Positions 16,177 through 25,311 of a stretch of DNA of 64,000 bases are shown one piece after another. Each line of letters starts with the position of its first letter. The stretch's first letter is position 1. Origin of the DNA: Streptomyces subrutilus (lineage in GTDB: Bacteria > Actinomycetota > Actinomycetes > Streptomycetales > Streptomycetaceae); the NCBI RefSeq assembly GCF_008704535.1, contig NZ_CP023701.1:6676001-6740000 (forward strand), given 5' to 3'. Below the pieces are notes generated by a model. The model saw only the letters and a list, made by a program, of their open reading frames with translations. It did not search any database and was not told where the DNA came from. The position numbers and the translations under genes were made by a program.

Positions 16177-17742
16177 TCAGGGGCAGGTGGCCAGCAGGAT
16201 GGAGATGACGGTGCAGGTCGCGGACGCGGTGTCGTTGGCCGGGTTGGGGTCGGCGGGGGCCGAAGCGGTGCGTGTCCCGGTCACGGTGACGTGGCCCAGG
16301 GAGAGCAGGTGCAGCGGGACCTGGAAGGTCTTGTTCACGCTGGTCGCGTTGGCGATGGGGCCGTAGGTGCAGGTGACGGTGGTGGACGCCACCGTGCATC
16401 CGGCGGACAGGCCGGTTGCGGTCGCGCCGGCGGGCAGGGTCGCGGTGAGGGTGGCCGAGGTGACGGCGCTGGGGCCGGTGTTGTGGGCGGTCAGGGTGTA
16501 GGTGAGGTAGGGGACGAGGATGCCCAGGTGCGGCTGCGCGGTCAGGTTGACGTCGATGTCCGCGGCCGGCGGCGGCAGGTAGGTGTACTGGTCGGCGGCC
16601 GTGACCGGGCTGGTGCCGCCGGGCGTGGTGACCCGGACGTCGACGGTTCCGGCGGCGTGCGCCGGAGTCGAGACGGTGCAGGAAGTCGCTGTGCATGTCA
16701 CGCCGGTGGCGGGGACGCCGCCGAAGTCGACCGTCGAACCCGTCAGGTCGGTGCCGGTGATCGTCACCAGGTCGCCGCCCGCGACGGGGCCGCTGTTCGG
16801 GGTGACGGAGGTGACGGTGGGGGTGTTCTGGGTGAAGACGAACACGACCAGGCCGTCACCTGCGTTCGCGCCGTCGGTCAGAGTGATGTTGGTACCGGTG
16901 GCCAGGCTGGATCCGCCTCCTCCGCCGCCTCCTCCGCCGCCGGTGTTGCCGTTGCGTCCGCCCGCTCCGCCTCGTCCGCCGCCGCCGTAGCCGGCGCCGC
17001 CCCGGCCGCCCGCGCCCGTCGTGACGGGGACGGACTGGGTGACGCCTCCGCCAAGACCGTTGGGGAACGCACCAGGCGAGCCGCTGACGCCTGTGTTCGT
17101 CGCGCCGACGCCCCCGGTACCTGCGGCTCCGCCGCCGGTCGCTGTGCCCGGGCTGCCGCCGGTCCCGCCCTGGGCGTCGGGCACCACACCGTTGCCGTCG
17201 CCGCCCGCGCTGCCGCTGTCACCGCCGGGCGAGCCCGGGAAAGCCGGGCTGCCGACGCCCGGTCCGCCGGCGCCGCCGCCGGATCCGGCGGTCAGCAGCG
17301 GGGCGTTGGTGTTGGTGGTCACCGCGACCAGGCCGCCGCCGGTGCCCGGGATGCCGATCGTCGGGTTGGCCGGACTGGTGACGCCGTGCACGCCGACAGC
17401 GACGTTGTAGCTCTGGCCGGGGGCGACGGGGATGGTCGCCACCAGGTGCGCGCCCTTTCCGCCGGGGGTGCCGTCGGCGGCGGGGCCGCCCCCTGCCCCG
17501 TCGAGGGTGACGGTGGCGCTGGAGACGTTGTCGGGGACGGTGATGCTGCCGGTGCCGCCGGCCGCGCAGGTGATGGTGGTGGTGGGGCCCACCACGACGG
17601 GGACGCCACAGACTCCGGCGGCGAAGGCCGGGGTGGCGACACTGACCAGGCCGGCGGTCAGCAGCGCGCCGGTGCCGGTCAGGGCCGCCAGGCGGTGGCG
17701 CATCGGCTTGACGCGTGGGCGGGGAGGAGCGGCTGGTGCCAT
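16177..17742 (-). CDS. Secreted glycine-rich protein with IPT/TIG and DUF11 domains
   Basis: 521 residues. A Sec signal peptide covers about residues 1-42 (basic start, hydrophobic core, cleavage after AFA). After a short beta-rich part comes a glycine-rich region (about 77-290) with long GG- and GGAGG-type runs. An IPT/TIG immunoglobulin-like domain follows (about 300-388, opening PTVTSVTPNSGPVAGGD), and then a DUF11 repeat (about 392-505, with YTLTAHNTGPSAV and DPNPANDTA). There is no sortase motif and no C-terminal membrane anchor, so the protein is probably released or loosely wall-bound. Paired Cys residues (for example CTATSC) may form disulfides. It is divergent from the lectin-like gene at 18119; adhesion or surface assembly is inferred only. 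Confidence 0.85.
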   Translation of the reverse strand: MAPAAPPRPRVKPMRHRLAALTGTGALLTAGLVSVATPAFAAGVCGVPVVVGPTTTITCAAGGTGSITVPDNVSSATVTLDGAGGGPAADGTPGGKGAHLVATIPVAPGQSYNVAVGVHGVTSPANPTIGIPGTGGGLVAVTTNTNAPLLTAGSGGGAGGPGVGSPAFPGSPGGDSGSAGGDGNGVVPDAQGGTGGSPGTATGGGAAGTGGVGATNTGVSGSPGAFPNGLGGGVTQSVPVTTGAGGRGGAGYGGGGRGGAGGRNGNTGGGGGGGGGGSSLATGTNITLTDGANAGDGLVVFVFTQNTPTVTSVTPNSGPVAGGDLVTITGTDLTGSTVDFGGVPATGVTCTATSCTVSTPAHAAGTVDVRVTTPGGTSPVTAADQYTYLPPPAADIDVNLTAQPHLGILVPYLTYTLTAHNTGPSAVTSATLTATLPAGATATGLSAGCTVASTTVTCTYGPIANATSVNKTFQVPLHLLSLGHVTVTGTRTASAPADPNPANDTASATCTVISILLATCP

Positions 17743-18118
17743 GGGGCGTCACGACCTTCCGGGTGGACGCGCCGCCGTGGTCGGGGCCCGGACGGGCCCC
17801 TGGGTCCCCACCGGCGCGATCGTACCGATCTCGGCGGGACCACGGCGTCGTTGACGTGACGCGGGGCGACCCTGCGTGTCCACGCTGGCACGCCACGCAC
17901 GCCGTATGTGCCTGAACCGGTGAACCGGCCAGACGCCGCGGCGCATTGGCCGCGAAACGCCGTCGATCCGCGAACGGCCCTACCGGCCAGCGGGGGCGCT
18001 GCCCGCCCGCTGGAGCGCTTGCCCGATTCTGGACAGTGATGAGGTGATGACAAAACGTGATTATCAGAGGAGGCTTGCACCCGCCCGGCCTAAGCCGGCC
18101 GTCTTCGACAGGAGCCTC
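17743..18118. other. Divergent intergenic region between DUF11 and lectin-like genes
   Basis: About 376 bases that must hold the promoters of both divergent genes. The right part (18035-18080) is unusually A/T-rich for this DNA (gtgatgacaaaacgtgattatc), a good place for the lectin-gene promoter, but no clear -35/-10 pair could be assigned. No gene is seen. Confidence 0.4.
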
Positions 18119-19147
18119 ATGAAGATCACGTCTTCGTCCGTCGGCACCATCACCACCGCCCAGCCCACCCCGCAGATGACCATGGCCAAAGGCACCGACA
18201 GCCGCATCCTGATCGCCACCAACACCAACGGCCTGATCTACACCGGCTGGATCACCGCCGACAGCACGAAGACCTCCAACACCTACGTCAGCGCGCAGGC
18301 CAAGACCGCCGGCACGCCCGTCGCCGCCGCGGCGGCCGACGGCCGGATGGCGGTGTTCTACCGGGACCCGGGAAACCAGCTGATGTACCTGCGGGAGAAG
18401 GCCGACCACACCGGCTGGGAGAAGCCCGCCTGGGTGGCCGGGGCACTGCTGCTCGGCGACCCGGCGGTCGGCCGCATCGCCGACGGCCGGATCGAGCTCT
18501 ACCTCACCGGAACCGACGGCGTGCTCTACCACACGTGGGCCACCGCCCCGGGCGCCGAGGGCTGGCCACCCGCCCAGAAGATCGGCGGCGGCAACGTCCG
18601 CGCGCTGGCGACGGCGTCCACCGCCGACGGCCTGCAGGCCTTCCTCCACGTCAACGGTGCCGCCCAGCTCTGGATGATCCAGCAGACCCCGCCCAGCGGA
18701 ACCTGGTCGGCGTTCACCAACCCCGCCAACAACATCACCGGCCCGCTGGCCGTCGCCCCCGCCAGGAACTTCCCCCTGATCGGAATGTTCCCCGCCCCGG
18801 ACGGCACCCTGCTCAGCGTCCAGCAGAACACCGCCGGAACCTGGAGCGGCCCGGCCCCGCTGCCGTTCGGCCAGCCGGCCCCCAACGCCTACCCCTCGGT
18901 GCGGCCGGTCCTGCTGCCCGGACCGACCCAGCGCCAGCTGATCGCCGTTGTCGCCGGCGCCGGACAACAGTGGATCCTGGAAGAGCCCGCCACCGGCTCC
19001 GGCCCCTGGACCGTCCTGCAGCACACCCCCAAGGACGCCGCCGGAAAAGTCCTCGGCCAGGCGGCCACCCTCGACGGCACCACCCTGACCGTCGCCACCA
19101 GCTACGCCTCCGGCCTGCAGTACGACACGTACACCTGCACCGCCTGA
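18119..19147 (+). CDS. Beta-propeller lectin-like protein
   Basis: 342 residues from ATG 18119, with aggag five bases upstream. The sequence repeats a motif of about 45-50 residues in which a G(L/V)xYTxW-like or LYHTW strand recurs (TNTNGLIYTGWI, NQLMYLREK, DGVLYHTWATAPG, AAQLWMIQQTPP, GTLLSVQQNTAGTW, QQWILEEP). This is the pattern of six- or seven-bladed propellers of the PLL/tachylectin type that bind sugars. There is no signal peptide or membrane segment, so it is cytoplasmic or released by another route. It is divergent from a secreted glycine-rich protein; a joint role at the cell surface is possible but unproven. Confidence 0.7.
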   Translation: MKITSSSVGTITTAQPTPQMTMAKGTDSRILIATNTNGLIYTGWITADSTKTSNTYVSAQAKTAGTPVAAAAADGRMAVFYRDPGNQLMYLREKADHTGWEKPAWVAGALLLGDPAVGRIADGRIELYLTGTDGVLYHTWATAPGAEGWPPAQKIGGGNVRALATASTADGLQAFLHVNGAAQLWMIQQTPPSGTWSAFTNPANNITGPLAVAPARNFPLIGMFPAPDGTLLSVQQNTAGTWSGPAPLPFGQPAPNAYPSVRPVLLPGPTQRQLIAVVAGAGQQWILEEPATGSGPWTVLQHTPKDAAGKVLGQAATLDGTTLTVATSYASGLQYDTYTCTA

Positions 19148-20492
19148 CCACCCCCATGCCTCACGGAGGACTGTGACGCTCCGCCGCCATCGGAGACCGC
19201 GTACCGGGGGAGGGCCGTGCGGACCGCGCGGCCCTCTCCCGCGTCCCCGGGGGACCGCCCACCGTCGGGATCCCTACTCCGGAACGGCAAAGACAACTGC
19301 GCGTCCCCGCCGTCGCGGCCCGCGTACGGGACGAGTTCGCGGACGTCCGCGCAACACCAGCCGGACGGGTGGGGGAACTCGCCGCGCTCTGCAAACCGCT
19401 CCAGTCCGTCGCCCGCGGCGAATACGCCGACACCGCGGAACCTCTCATGAATCGAGCCGAAGCCCTTGCCGGCCGCCGGCCACCCGTACCACCCCGGCGC
19501 TGACAGGCACGCCGTGGTCGTGCGGGGCGACCGGCCTCACACGGCGGCGTGCCCGGACGTCCTTCGAGGCCCTGAGGGGGTGTCGATTCAGCCATCGGCG
19601 GCAAGTCGCTGATCAAGGTGGAGGTTTGGCGTCACCATCAGGAGCCGACAGATGACGGATCGTGCAAGGGAGGAGGATCGTGGGTGAACTGGTGAACGTC
19701 CCCGACCGGTATCGAGGTCACGGTCGGCTCCGGCGCCGCGAAGCGATGTCGGAAACGATCGGGTCGTAACCTGCCGCGACGGATACGGTTCGCACCGTAA
19801 TGACGCTCCAACCGGTTCCGGGCCGGGGCGCCGTACCGCAGGGCCCCCGGTACCCGGGCCGCCTACGCCCCGACGGTCGTCTTCCGAGGGCGGGGCCGCA
19901 GTCGTGCGGGGGATTCGGTGAGGCTGAGCCAGCCGGAGGTGGAGCCGTCGGGGGCGTAGCCGTCGCCGAAGCAGCGCGGGGCGAGGTAGCGGTACGCCTG
20001 GGTGCCGCCGATGAGGTGGTCCACTCCACCGGGACGGTGCGCCACGCCATGCGCACCACCGACCGCTGCGCGCACCCGGGCCCGCCAGGATCGGGCGAGA
20101 CCTCCCATCACACACCCCCTGACCGCGACCTGATCGCCAGCCCAGCGCAGCGCTGGCAAGGGAAAGCGTCCGGGTGACGGATCTGGCCGGAATGGTCTCC
20201 AGCCCGGCGAAACCATGGTCAGGGAGTCGGCCGGCGGTGCGCACACCGATGCGTCCGCCGCGCTGAGAGCGGGGTCGTCCATGGAGCTTCCTCCCGCACC
20301 CGCCTTCCGCACCCCACGTGCCATCTGCCCGTACCGGACTCAACGCGCGAGGGCCGTCCGGATGGGCTGGAATGGGATGGTTCAGGCGAGTCGGAACGAG
20401 GATGGCGCCATGCCCTGGCAGTGCGCCCTGCTCCGTCCCTCAGCCCTCGGCGCCCGGCCACGCCGGCCAGGGGCCGTATCGAGGAGGCCATC
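19148..20492. other. Long stretch with gene remnants but no intact gene
   Basis: About 1.35 kb. Bases 19180-19503 (+) read as convincing coding sequence (VAARVRDEFADVRATPAGRV, then ELAALCKPLQSVARGEYADT) but have no start codon, so this is a broken gene of unknown family. A tiny frame at 19679 (+, GTG behind ggaggagg) gives only 29 codons. A minus-strand frame around 19863-20030 (GTQAYRYLAPRCFGDGYA) also looks like the end of a lost gene. Nothing else is supported. Confidence 0.45.
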
Positions 20493-21308
20493 ATGGCCAC
20501 GCATCGCACTCCCGTGGTGTTCATCCACGGCCTGTGGCTCCATTCGACCAGTTGGCAGGGCTGGGCGGACACGTTCCGCGACGCCGGTTACGAACCGGTC
20601 CTGCCCGAATGGCCCGGCGTCCCGGCAACCGTGGCGGAGGCCCGCGGCAGGCCCGAGGGCCAGGGCGGTGTGGGCCTCGCGGAGATCTCGCAAGCCCACG
20701 CCGACGTCATCCGGAGCCTCGATGCCCCGCCCGTGCTCGTCGGACACTCCGTCGGCGGTTTCATCGCGCAGCACCTGCTCGGCCAAGGGCTGGCCGCGGC
20801 GGCCGTCGCGATATGCCCGGGCCAGATCAAGGGCGTCAAGGCCGTGGGGCCAGCCCAGGCGAAGTCGACGTTCGCCTTCCTGCGCAACCCCGCGAACACC
20901 AAGAAGGCCGTCTCCCTGGACCAGGCACAGTTCCGGTACGCCTTCGCCAACGCCGTACCGGAGGAGGAGTCGGCCGAGCTCTTCGAACGCTGGACCATCC
21001 CCAGCCCGGCTCGGCCGCTGTTCCAGCTGGCCCTGGGCAACTTCACCCCGCACTCCGCAGCCGAGGTCGACACCGGCAACCAGTCGCGCGGACCGCTGCT
21101 TCTCATGTCCGGCAAGCTCGACCACACCGTCCCCGATGTGCTGACCCGCGCCACCTACAAGCAGTACCGGCACTCCAGTGCCGTCACCGAGTACCAGTGC
21201 TTCAAGGACCGGGGCCACTCCCTGATCGTGGATCACGGCTGGCCCGACCTTGCGGAGGCATCCCTCGGCTGGCTCCGCAGAACAGCCCCCATGGCCGCAG
21301 CCGGTTGA
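20493..21308 (+). CDS. Alpha/beta hydrolase
   Basis: 271 residues from ATG 20493 behind a perfect gaggagg at five bases. The alpha/beta-hydrolase features are clear: FIHGLWLHSTSW carries the oxyanion-hole HG, GHSVGGF holds the nucleophilic Ser (about residue 88), SGKLDHTVP carries the acid, and KDRGHSLIVD the His. The overall pattern resembles the lipase/haloperoxidase-like hydrolases often found as stand-alone genes in Streptomyces. Soluble, with no signal peptide. The substrate is unknown. It is the last intact gene of the island before the IS256 remnant. Confidence 0.88.
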   Translation: MATHRTPVVFIHGLWLHSTSWQGWADTFRDAGYEPVLPEWPGVPATVAEARGRPEGQGGVGLAEISQAHADVIRSLDAPPVLVGHSVGGFIAQHLLGQGLAAAAVAICPGQIKGVKAVGPAQAKSTFAFLRNPANTKKAVSLDQAQFRYAFANAVPEEESAELFERWTIPSPARPLFQLALGNFTPHSAAEVDTGNQSRGPLLLMSGKLDHTVPDVLTRATYKQYRHSSAVTEYQCFKDRGHSLIVDHGWPDLAEASLGWLRRTAPMAAAG

Positions 21309-21666
21309 CGGTGACCGCCTCTCCCTCTTTGCAGGGCGGCGTCCTCCTGGCGTCGCCTGTCCTTCCCGCACCTACCACCCGTGCCCGGAGGCTACCGGTC
21401 TGTTCAGGTGTGCGCGGTCTCGCGTGCGCTCCGGCCCGGTGCCGTACCGAGTCAGGACCGGTCGACGTCGAGCTCAACCAGAACCTCCCGGCCTCCGGCG
21501 GGTCCCGCAGGGCCTTGCGCCGCTCCTCCGGTTCACCTGCCCCCTTCGCCGTGCGTGCCGTCACGTGGGCGCGGCGGCTCCGTCGTGAAGCTTCTCCATG
21601 ATTCCGGACACCGGCCCACGGGTCGGACGTACGGACCCGCCGCGCACCGCTGCCAGCAGGCTCCGA
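21309..21666. other. Gene-poor stretch before the IS256 remnant
   Basis: About 360 bases. A minus-strand frame ending near 21466 (GREVLVELDVDRS then stop) looks like the tail of a lost gene. No intact gene, RNA or hairpin is supported. Confidence 0.35.
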
Positions 21667-21890
21667 TCATGACCTTGCGGATCGCTCTGCCAGACCGCTG
21701 TGACTGTCGGAGATCACCAGGCGGACACCGCTCAGGCCGCGTTCGCGCAGCGCGCGGAGGAACCCGCTCCAGAAGACCTCCGTCTCGCTGTCCCCGACCA
21801 TGACACCGAGGACGTCGCGGCCGCCGGCCTCGGTGACACCGGTCGCGATGCCGGTCGTGGAGCCGCCGCGCGGGCAGGTCGTGGCGGGCG
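21667..21890 (-). pseudogene. IS256-family transposase fragment
   Basis: The minus strand reads IATGVTEAGGRDVLGVMVGD, then SETEVFWSGFLRALRERGLS and GVRLVISDSHSGL before a premature stop. This is the core of an IS256 (transposase_mut) enzyme, including the second catalytic Asp in ISDSHSGL. The N-terminal half and the C-terminal helical part with the catalytic Glu are missing. It marks the right edge of the accessory island next to the YihY gene. Confidence 0.8.
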
Positions 21891-21949
21891 GGGTCGGCAG
21901 GGGGTGGTTGTGAGGGAGGCGCGGGGGACGGGCTTGGGGTCGGCGCCCG

Positions 21950-22840
21950 TCAGCCCGTTTCCGGGCCGGGGCCCGGACCCGGTCTGGGCCGCGGCTCCGG
22001 GGGCGGCTCCGCCGCGTCCTCGGCCGGGAGGGTGCCGCGGCGCCGGAGCCGGCGCAGGGTGAGGTGCTCGTGCACGATGCGGCCGACGAGCGCCCCGCCG
22101 TAGACCACGAAGCCCACGCCGACCAGCCAGGACTGAACGACGAGGAGGGTGCCGAAGGGTCCGTACGTCACGGCGTTGGAGGCGATCAGCGGGGAGAACA
22201 CCAGCTGCGAGAAGAGCCGCAGCCCCAGCAGCCCGATGCTCGTCGCCACCGCCCCCGGGACCAGCGCGCGCCACCGGACCCGGCCGCCGAGCAGCAGTCG
22301 CTGCGAGGCGACGAAGAACAGGCAGGTGCCGAAGAGGTCGCCGACCGTTCCGAGCGCCGTGCCCAGGGCGTCGCGCGACGGCGCCGGGATGGCGACCAGC
22401 AGGCCGAGGTAGCAGACCAGCAGCGCCAGCCAGACGACGTGCCGCCACATCGTGTGCCAGCGGGCGGTGGGCAGGTCCCAGACCTTCTCGTAGCCGGTCT
22501 GTACGGCCGAGCCGAAGGTCAGGCCGAAGACGGCGAGCGCGGCCAGTCCGAACGCGGTCGTCTGCTCCAGCGCGAGGTCGGCCGCGCCGAACAGCATCTC
22601 GACCCGGCTCCGCGAGGCCGCCGTCACGCCCAGTGCCTGGCCGAGCCAGCGGCCGAAGCCCGAACCGCTGCCGGGCGCCGCGGCCGCCACGACCACCAGC
22701 AGCGGTACCAGGGTGAGGAACCCGAGGGCCGCGAAGCCCATCGCCCGGTGCATCAGCTCCATCTCCCGGCCGCGGCTCCAGGCCAGACCGGCCGCGGAGC
22801 CCTGGAGCCGGTCGGGCAGCTGTCGGAGGGTCGAGTTCAC
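21950..22840 (-). CDS. YihY/virulence factor BrkB family membrane protein
   Basis: 296 residues from GTG 22840. It has six hydrophobic segments (for example GFAALGFLTLVPLLVVVAA, VVWLALLVCYLGLLVAI and LLVVQSWLVGVGFVVYGGA) and the family features W(D/E)LP after a Tyr-Glu-Lys-Val segment and YGPFGTLLVV near the C-terminus. The tail is Pro/Arg/Glu-rich and probably cytoplasmic. YihY/BrkB proteins are inner-membrane proteins of uncertain function, wrongly called ribonuclease BN in older work. It is followed 60 bases downstream by the IS256 fragment. It does not look co-functional with the adjacent paaK. Confidence 0.88.
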   Translation of the reverse strand: MNSTLRQLPDRLQGSAAGLAWSRGREMELMHRAMGFAALGFLTLVPLLVVVAAAAPGSGSGFGRWLGQALGVTAASRSRVEMLFGAADLALEQTTAFGLAALAVFGLTFGSAVQTGYEKVWDLPTARWHTMWRHVVWLALLVCYLGLLVAIPAPSRDALGTALGTVGDLFGTCLFFVASQRLLLGGRVRWRALVPGAVATSIGLLGLRLFSQLVFSPLIASNAVTYGPFGTLLVVQSWLVGVGFVVYGGALVGRIVHEHLTLRRLRRRGTLPAEDAAEPPPEPRPRPGPGPGPETG

Positions 22841-22948
22841 GACTCATGGCCTACCCGGCGGGGACCGCCGGGTCCCGGAGGCCGGCCGTAAATCAGCCCG
22901 ACGGGGTGGTTTCGCCGCGGCGTCGCCGACCCGATCGGGCCGCCGCCG

Positions 22949-24250
22949 CTAGCCGGCCCCGCGCAGGTCCACCAGCCGCTTGATCTTCCCCACCGAGCGC
23001 TCCAGGGTCTCCGGCTCGACCACCTCGACCCGCACCGAGACCCCGACGCCCTCCTTGACCGCCCGGACCACCGCCGCAGCCGCGGCCTCCCGCTGGGCCG
23101 CCGCGGCCTCCCGGCGCGCCTCCACCCGTACGGTCAGGGCGTCCATCCGCCCCTCACGGGTCAGCCGCAGCTGGAAGTGCGGGGCCAGGGCGGCCGTCCG
23201 CAGCAGGATCTCCTCGATCTGCGTCGGGTAGAGGTTCACCCCGCGCAGGATGATCATGTCGTCGCTGCGTCCGGTCACCTTCTCCATCCGGCGGAAGGCC
23301 GGACGGGCGGTGCCGGGCAGCAGCCGGGTCAGGTCCCGGGTGCGGTAGCGGACCACCGGCATCGCCTCCTTGGTGAGCGAGGTGAACACCAGCTCGCCGA
23401 GCTCGCCCTCCGGGAGCACCGCGCCGGTCAGCGGATCGACGACCTCCGGGTAGAAGTGGTCCTCCCAGATGTGCAGCCCGTCCTTGGTGGACGCGAACTC
23501 CTGCGCCACCCCGGGGCCCATCACCTCCGACAGCCCGTAGATGTCCACCGCGTCGATGCCGAGCCGCTCCTCGATCTCGCGGCGCATCTCCTCGGTCCAC
23601 GGTTCGGCGCCGAAGACGCCCGTCCGGAGCGAGGTGGAGCGGGGGTCGACGCCCTGCCGCTCCATCTCGTCCAGCAGGGTCAGCATGTAGGACGGGGTCA
23701 CCATGATGACCTCGGGCCGGAAGTCCCGGATCAGCATGACCTGGCGGTCCGTCATCCCGCCGGAGGCGGGCACGACCGTGCAGCCCAGCCGCTCGGCCCC
23801 GTAGTGCGCGCCGAGGCCGCCGGTGAACAGGCCGTACCCGTAGGCGACGTGCACCAGCTGGCCGGGCCGGGCGCCCGCCGCGCGCAGCGAACGGGCGACG
23901 ACGTCGGCCCAGGTGGAGAGGTCCCCGTCGGTGTAGCCGACGACGGTGGGGCGGCCCGTGGTGCCGCTGGAGGCGTGGAGGCGGCGCACGTCCTCGCGCG
24001 GCACGGCGAACATGCCGAAGGGGTACTGGTCGCGCAGGTCGGTCTTGGCGGTGAAGGGGAAGCGGGCGAGGTCGGCGAGGGAACGGCAGTCCTCGGGACG
24101 CACCCCGGCCTTGTCGAAGGACTCCCGGTAGAAGGGCACCCGCTCGTAGGCCCGCCGCAGGGTCGCGCGCAACCGCGTCAGCTGGAGCGCGCCCAGCTCG
24201 TCGGCGCCCAGCCGCTCGCCCTCGTCGTGGATGTCCGCGTACGCCGCCAT
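22949..24250 (-). CDS. paaK: Phenylacetate-CoA ligase
   Basis: 433 residues, the usual PaaK length. Motifs: LHASSGTTGRPTVVGYTDGD (ATP loop, about residues 93-112), DIYGLSEVMGPGVAQE (adenine/aryl pocket, about 238), RTRDLTRLLPG (hinge, about 304) and ILRGVNLYPTQIEE (about 334). It converts phenylacetate, ATP and CoA to phenylacetyl-CoA, the entry step of the paa pathway; the other paa genes are not in this window. The ATG at 24250 has ggggtgag upstream. A palindrome 26 bases upstream resembles the PaaR operator, so induction by phenylacetyl-CoA is likely. Confidence 0.93.
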   Translation of the reverse strand: MAAYADIHDEGERLGADELGALQLTRLRATLRRAYERVPFYRESFDKAGVRPEDCRSLADLARFPFTAKTDLRDQYPFGMFAVPREDVRRLHASSGTTGRPTVVGYTDGDLSTWADVVARSLRAAGARPGQLVHVAYGYGLFTGGLGAHYGAERLGCTVVPASGGMTDRQVMLIRDFRPEVIMVTPSYMLTLLDEMERQGVDPRSTSLRTGVFGAEPWTEEMRREIEERLGIDAVDIYGLSEVMGPGVAQEFASTKDGLHIWEDHFYPEVVDPLTGAVLPEGELGELVFTSLTKEAMPVVRYRTRDLTRLLPGTARPAFRRMEKVTGRSDDMIILRGVNLYPTQIEEILLRTAALAPHFQLRLTREGRMDALTVRVEARREAAAAQREAAAAAVVRAVKEGVGVSVRVEVVEPETLERSVGKIKRLVDLRGAG

Positions 24251-24275
24251 GCCCTCACCCCATCGTGAATGCCCG

Positions 24276-24289
24276 ACCGATCATTCGGT
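24276..24289. promoter_or_regulatory. Candidate PaaR-type (TetR) operator upstream of paaK
   Basis: ACCGATCATTCGGT: perfect 5-bp arms (ACCGA/TCGGT) around four bases, 26 bases before the paaK start. It agrees with the ACCGnnCGnnCGGT core I recall for actinobacterial PaaR except at one central base. No TetR gene is adjacent. Confidence 0.4.
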
Positions 24290-24497
24290 ACACGATCGGA
24301 GCTTGCCAGGGCCGGGCGGGGAAAAGCAATGGTCCGGGCGGGCGCGCGGCCGCGTCCGGGCCGGTGCGGCGGACGGCGGGACGGGGCTGCCCCGTACGGG
24401 TGAGCGTTTTCGCCCACACCGGGGATCCCCGGCGCGGACAGGGGTGAACGAGGCCCCCGGCGCGTTCCCCGCCCGGGGCCGGAGCGTTGCACGGGGC

Positions 24498-25016
24498 GTG
24501 AGTACACCGAAGAGCAGCCCCATACTGACCCGCCACGGCCGCCGCGAGCCCGGCGCGGCCACCGCGTCGCCCGGCCCGATAGTCGTCCACTCCTCCACCA
24601 CCCGCGGCAACACCCTCACCCTCGCCCTCACCGGTGAGATCGACCTCCTCGGCGCCGGCCCGTTGCGGGCGATCCTGTGCGCCGCGGCGCGGCAGGGCGT
24701 CACCGGCCTGGTCCTGGACACCTCCCGCGTCACGTTCGCCGACTCCGCCCTGCTGCGCGTCCTGGACACCTGGCCCGGCGGCGGCCGGCGGCTGCGGCTC
24801 GTGAACCGCTCCCGCGCCGTCCAACGGCTCCTGGACTCGGTCGCACCCGTCGCACCCGTCCCACCCGTCGTACCGGTCCCGGCGGGTTCCGGTGCGCATG
24901 CCGGGCACGCGGCCGGACGGCTGCCGGGCCGCGCGCCCGCGGGGTCCACGTCCCGGGGGGACACGGCGCCACCCGGCTGTCGTCCGCGTGGATCGGGGGA
25001 AGCGGCGATGCGGTGA
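24498..25016 (+). CDS. STAS-domain protein (anti-sigma factor antagonist type)
   Basis: 172 residues from GTG 24498; the ribosome-binding site is weak. Residues about 35-115 form a STAS fold: LTLALTGEIDLLGAGPLRAI, then GLVLDTSRVTFADSALLRVL, where DTSRVTFADS contains the Ser that an anti-sigma kinase phosphorylates in SpoIIAA/RsbV-type proteins. After it comes a Val-Ala-Pro repeat (APVAPVPPVVPVPA) and a disordered Pro/Gly-rich tail. Such proteins bind and titrate RsbW-type kinases. No kinase or sigma gene is adjacent. The stop codon overlaps the start of a tiny downstream frame. Confidence 0.75.
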   Translation: MSTPKSSPILTRHGRREPGAATASPGPIVVHSSTTRGNTLTLALTGEIDLLGAGPLRAILCAAARQGVTGLVLDTSRVTFADSALLRVLDTWPGGGRRLRLVNRSRAVQRLLDSVAPVAPVPPVVPVPAGSGAHAGHAAGRLPGRAPAGSTSRGDTAPPGCRPRGSGEAAMR

Positions 25017-25159
25017 CGTTCACCCTCCTCACCGCCGTCCCGATGCTCCTCGCCGTGCTGCTCCTGAAGTGGGACCCGGGCCGCCCGCGCCCCCGCCGCC
25101 GGCGGGAGGCCGCCGGCCGCCCCCTCGTCCGGAGCCACCACCGCCCCTGCCGGGCCTGA
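25013..25159 (+). CDS. Possible small membrane peptide, translationally coupled
   Basis: 48 codons starting with GTG in a GTGA overlap with the STAS gene stop. It opens with a hydrophobic segment (MTFTLLTAVPMLLAVLLLK) and continues with a strongly basic tail. Overlap, orientation and the terminator hairpin 11 bases after its stop favour a real gene. Its short length and absence of a known family leave doubt. Confidence 0.4.
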   Translation: MTFTLLTAVPMLLAVLLLKWDPGRPRPRRRREAAGRPLVRSHHRPCRA

Positions 25160-25170
25160 CCCGCCCGAAC

Positions 25171-25208
25171 GGTCCGCCCGCCCCCTGCGCGCAGGGGGCG
25201 GGCGGACC
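25171..25208 (+). terminator. Strong hairpin terminator after the STAS operon
   Basis: An 18-bp perfect stem (25171-25188 with 25191-25208) with an almost zero loop, very GC-rich, just after the small membrane-peptide frame. It can also serve the convergent WYL-regulator gene that ends at 25312. Confidence 0.8.
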
Positions 25209-25311
25209 CGTCCCGGCCGTCGCGCACGCGGCCTAGGGGGGCGCGCCGTCGCCCCCGGGCCGCCGTGCCGGGCCCCTCGCCGTACCTCCCGTACGCCGTC
25301 GGCCGGCCGCT

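Noticed and set aside
16850..17500. PE_PGRS-type mycobacterial protein
   Set aside because: The Gly-rich region is similar in composition only; there is no PE domain, and TIG plus DUF11 domains follow.
17219..19024. Minus-strand open frame of 601 codons across the DUF11-lectin interval
   Set aside because: It crosses a divergent promoter region and reads Gly/Arg-rich noise; the genes on both sides explain the sequence.
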